From Carposina sasakii (lineage: Eukaryota > Arthropoda > Insecta > Lepidoptera > Carposinidae), in assembly GCA_014607495.2 (NCBI GenBank), contig CP053170.1, forward strand, positions 10,106,001-10,170,000: a stretch of 64,000 nt of DNA, in the 5' to 3' direction. Within the stretch, counting starts at the first letter, position 1. Every line of letters begins with the position of its first letter. This document shows, one piece after another, positions 61,677 through 64,000 of the stretch. The notes beneath the pieces were generated by a model. It did not search any database. It worked only from the letters and a program-made list of their open reading frames with translations, and had not been told where the DNA came from. Both the position numbers and the translations under genes were made by a program.

Positions 61677-62503
61677 CAGGGTGTGTGACAGCCAGGCAAA
61701 TACCGAAATACTGAACTAGTGCCATTGTTTTGAGTTGTATGACAGTGTTATTACTCGCAGGAAATGCATTATTCCCAATGTTTGCTTTCCGCGCCAATTG
61801 TATCGGGCGATCCTGTGACTAGTTAAATGGGCTAATTGGTTATTGTGTGATACTTAGCTGTTTTTTGGATCATTTGTGACTCTCCATTGGGGTTGATCGT
61901 ACTGATCTTTATTTTGAACTTTTTGGGACCAACTTTTTTTTAAATAATTTATACAGGATGTTTTTTTGTGGCCACCTTTAACGAAGGGTACGTATTCTAT
62001 ACATGAAATAAAGTAAGTTTATGCCAAAAAAAATGCTGGGAATTTTTTTATTTTAAATTCCTTGATCGTGCGAAATTTATAGTGTCTAGTGTTTATGTTA
62101 GTTTTTTTATAGACAGATATTAATTATTTTTCGAGAAAAAATCCAGCTACGCGCGTCTATGTGCATTTATGCAGAAAAACGCAGTCTATTTACTCAACTT
62201 TGGACCCTAATATTTTGGAAACCAGACACATCCCAGGTATGCTTCCATGGAGAAAAATGATCGTGATGATGAGGAGATTCCGTAGTTTTCGGGAACGTTG
62301 ACGACCAAAAATCATCCTGTAGATTAAAATTTTGTTTTTAAGTCATTATCTAAAGCCTAATTAAACGAACTACACATTTTTTTCCTGGAAAAATTAAAAA
62401 AAGTCGGAGTTTTCCAGTTGCGAAAATTTCCAGTAGTTTTCGACTCAGAATCATGGTCCGAAGTCACCATATCAATATTTGCCTAGATGTCACAAACATC
62501 CTG
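61677..62503 (+). mobile_element. TIR element family C, copy 2, split by family A
   Basis: CAGGGTGTGTGACAGCCAGG at the left; TGTCACAAACATCCTG at the right; TATA on both sides. A complete family A element interrupts it. The left half carries about 220 bp not present in C1 (GCGCCAATTGTATCGGGCGA), so C1 is an internally deleted relative. Confidence 0.75.
61954..62319 (+). mobile_element. Family A, copy 10, nested in C2
   Basis: CAGGATGTTTTTTTGTGGCC to AAAAATCATCCTG; left flank TATA, right flank TAGA. The sequence is close to copy 1 at 2528 (shared TTTTTTTGTGGCCACC). Confidence 0.82.
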
Positions 62504-62504
62504 T

Positions 62505-63580
62505 ATATTATTAAGATAATAATGTTATAGTCGGCCAGAGAGGCCATAGAAAGAGCACCCTCACTCATTTATCAATATTTATTCTAGCTATGTAGTAGGC
62601 AAGTAAGTATGAAGTAGTTACTCAACTGAGGTTTTAACAACAAGTGCAAATACTTTATCGCTCTTAAGACAGTAATCCAAATGTAGGTATCATGTTTTTT
62701 TTTTTAAATAGATTTTCATAATCATTAACTATCCTGAATAAAAAGCAATGTACCTAATATAAAATGTGATTTTAAGGGGTCGAATTAGGACATTTATGTT
62801 ACAACGGTGCTACTCATAGATATCAGAAACACAGGAGATGGGCCGCTAAGCGCACTTAGTTTGAGTTCTGATGTAAGCGGCTATAAGCCACACTTACATT
62901 GACATCTAAATAATAACACAAATTACACCCTACATTGATAAATCTCTGACACTCACACATTTAAGGCGGTACTCTCATTGGCGCGCACACATTGCTATCT
63001 ACTGTGTAAGTACGCGCCTCAGTATAGCAAATACATTCAACAAATTTCACACGTACGCTAGTGATTGACTGTCGATAAATTTGTTATCGAGCACTTGCGT
63101 TGTTGCACATCGCGAACAATTTAGGCTTTAGTAGCTGGTCACAATACAATTTTAAACATGTTTTTACTTAGCTTCATCTTAAAATTCAACCTACTTTTTC
63201 TACTTCTCGTTGTCCGATTGAGCTTAGATTTTGAGTTGCATCACAGTCACAAAAGTATGAGGTCACAAATAAAAGGTTATTTTTCTTGAAGGGATAAAGA
63301 ATAAAGTAAATTCGTAGCGGAGTCTTTAATAAATTAGTACGGTATGTAAATGTTCGATGGAAATAAAAAACTATAATAATATGCTTATTGGTAGTCATTT
63401 ATTATCTACATTTTTATCACCATTATTAAACGGGCAATCAATGTTGGGGTACCCCATTACGTCTCCTAAAATTATGTAATAATAGTATTTCCTAATTTTA
63501 AATGACATAAAGTCATAAATATGTCCTAAGTATCACTACATAGTATAAAACAACCTCGCTTCCCGTTATCTGTCTGTCTG
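62505..63580. other. No feature seen (about 1.1 kb)
   Basis: The longest stretch without a recognised repeat. Composition is ordinary; GGGCCGCTAAGCGCACTTAG near 62840 is a minor GC patch. Short AT-rich frames only. Confidence 0.35.
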
Positions 63581-63584
63581 TCCC

Positions 63585-63695
63585 TATGGTCTGTCCCTAT
63601 GTATGCTTAGATCTTTAAAACTACGCCACAGATTTTGATGCAGTTTTTTAAGAGAGGGTCAAGATGACGGTTTATATGTATAATACATGCATAAT
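63585..63695 (+). mobile_element. Helitron-like fragment
   Basis: CCCTATGTATGCTTAGATCT, CACAGATTTTGATGCAGTTT, CGGTTTATATGTATAATACA; same type as 46265. Confidence 0.5.
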
Positions 63696-63699
63696 ATAG

Positions 63700-64000
63700 T
63701 AGAGAAACACTGATAATTTTAAAGGTTTCTAATATGATGTCGTACATGAACGCATTTTTTGCGCTTATATTGCAAACGCTGGCTAAAAATCAACAATAAC
63801 GTATACCTAATAATAATATTCGTATGTAAAACGTAGGTTAGCGAGAAGCGAAGCGATGAGCGTGTTAGGTGCCCTCAAGGGAGAAATTACCTCGCTCATG
63901 TCCAAATAATGTTAAAATAATCATTTTTGATTAAATATCATTGCTACAAATAAAGAAATTAATTTCATCTTCAAAAAGTGACTTAACATTTAACTTTTAA
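63700..64000. other. No feature seen
   Basis: AT-rich to the window edge; GCGAGAAGCGAAGCGATGAG near 63842 is a small GC patch. Confidence 0.3.

Overview
The window is eukaryotic nuclear DNA, almost certainly from a moth or butterfly (Lepidoptera). It is AT-rich, nearly free of long open frames, and packed with short interspersed elements. The strongest clues are Lep1-type non-autonomous Helitrons (start ...ACTAATATTATAAA, end ...CGTCCACTAGT), several tRNA-derived SINEs, RTE- and Jockey-like LINE tails, and many MITE-like repeats. No prokaryotic gene, operon or CRISPR array is present.

Only one host exon is clear: 4053..4257 on the minus strand. It encodes the cytoplasmic/transmembrane segment of a type II membrane protein of the dipeptidyl-peptidase family (DPP4/DPP6/DPP10, MEROPS S9B). 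Much of the window may be intron or flank of that gene. Four other short stretches look coding but are unidentified (1219..1379 minus, 7730..7789 plus, 44398..44562 plus, 47381..47497 minus).

Layout. 1-6.3 kb: mixed repeats around the host exon. 6.31-12.89 kb: one complete LTR element, with two 441-bp LTRs that read as identical and a CTAG target duplication that cleanly splits an older repeat. Its 5.7-kb interior has no gag-pol; it holds a 25-bp minisatellite, an AAATAAAT array, a 14-bp minisatellite and older repeat fragments. 13-29 kb: MITEs, a long-TIR element with palindromic subterminal motifs, a deleted DNA transposon holding a nested hAT MITE, SINEs and Helitrons. 29.8-30.7 kb: a 5'-truncated Jockey-like LINE with the only long open frame (229 codons). 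31-64 kb: more MITEs, RTE tails (best at 48.67-49.04 kb), Helitrons including one with internal tandem repeats, foldbacks and low-copy sequence.

The main pattern beyond ordinary repeats is a group of short elements (A, B, C and D below) with different interiors but the same termini, CAGGRTGT or close, flanked by TATA. They cover much of the window. They repeatedly sit end to end sharing one TATA, nest in one another, form a chimera, and once carry six exact 30-bp copies of their own end. This would fit mobilisation by one shared transposase, which is not in the window.

Family names rest on recognised motifs and general knowledge. No database search was possible, and repeat boundaries are approximate unless a terminal repeat or target duplication is cited.
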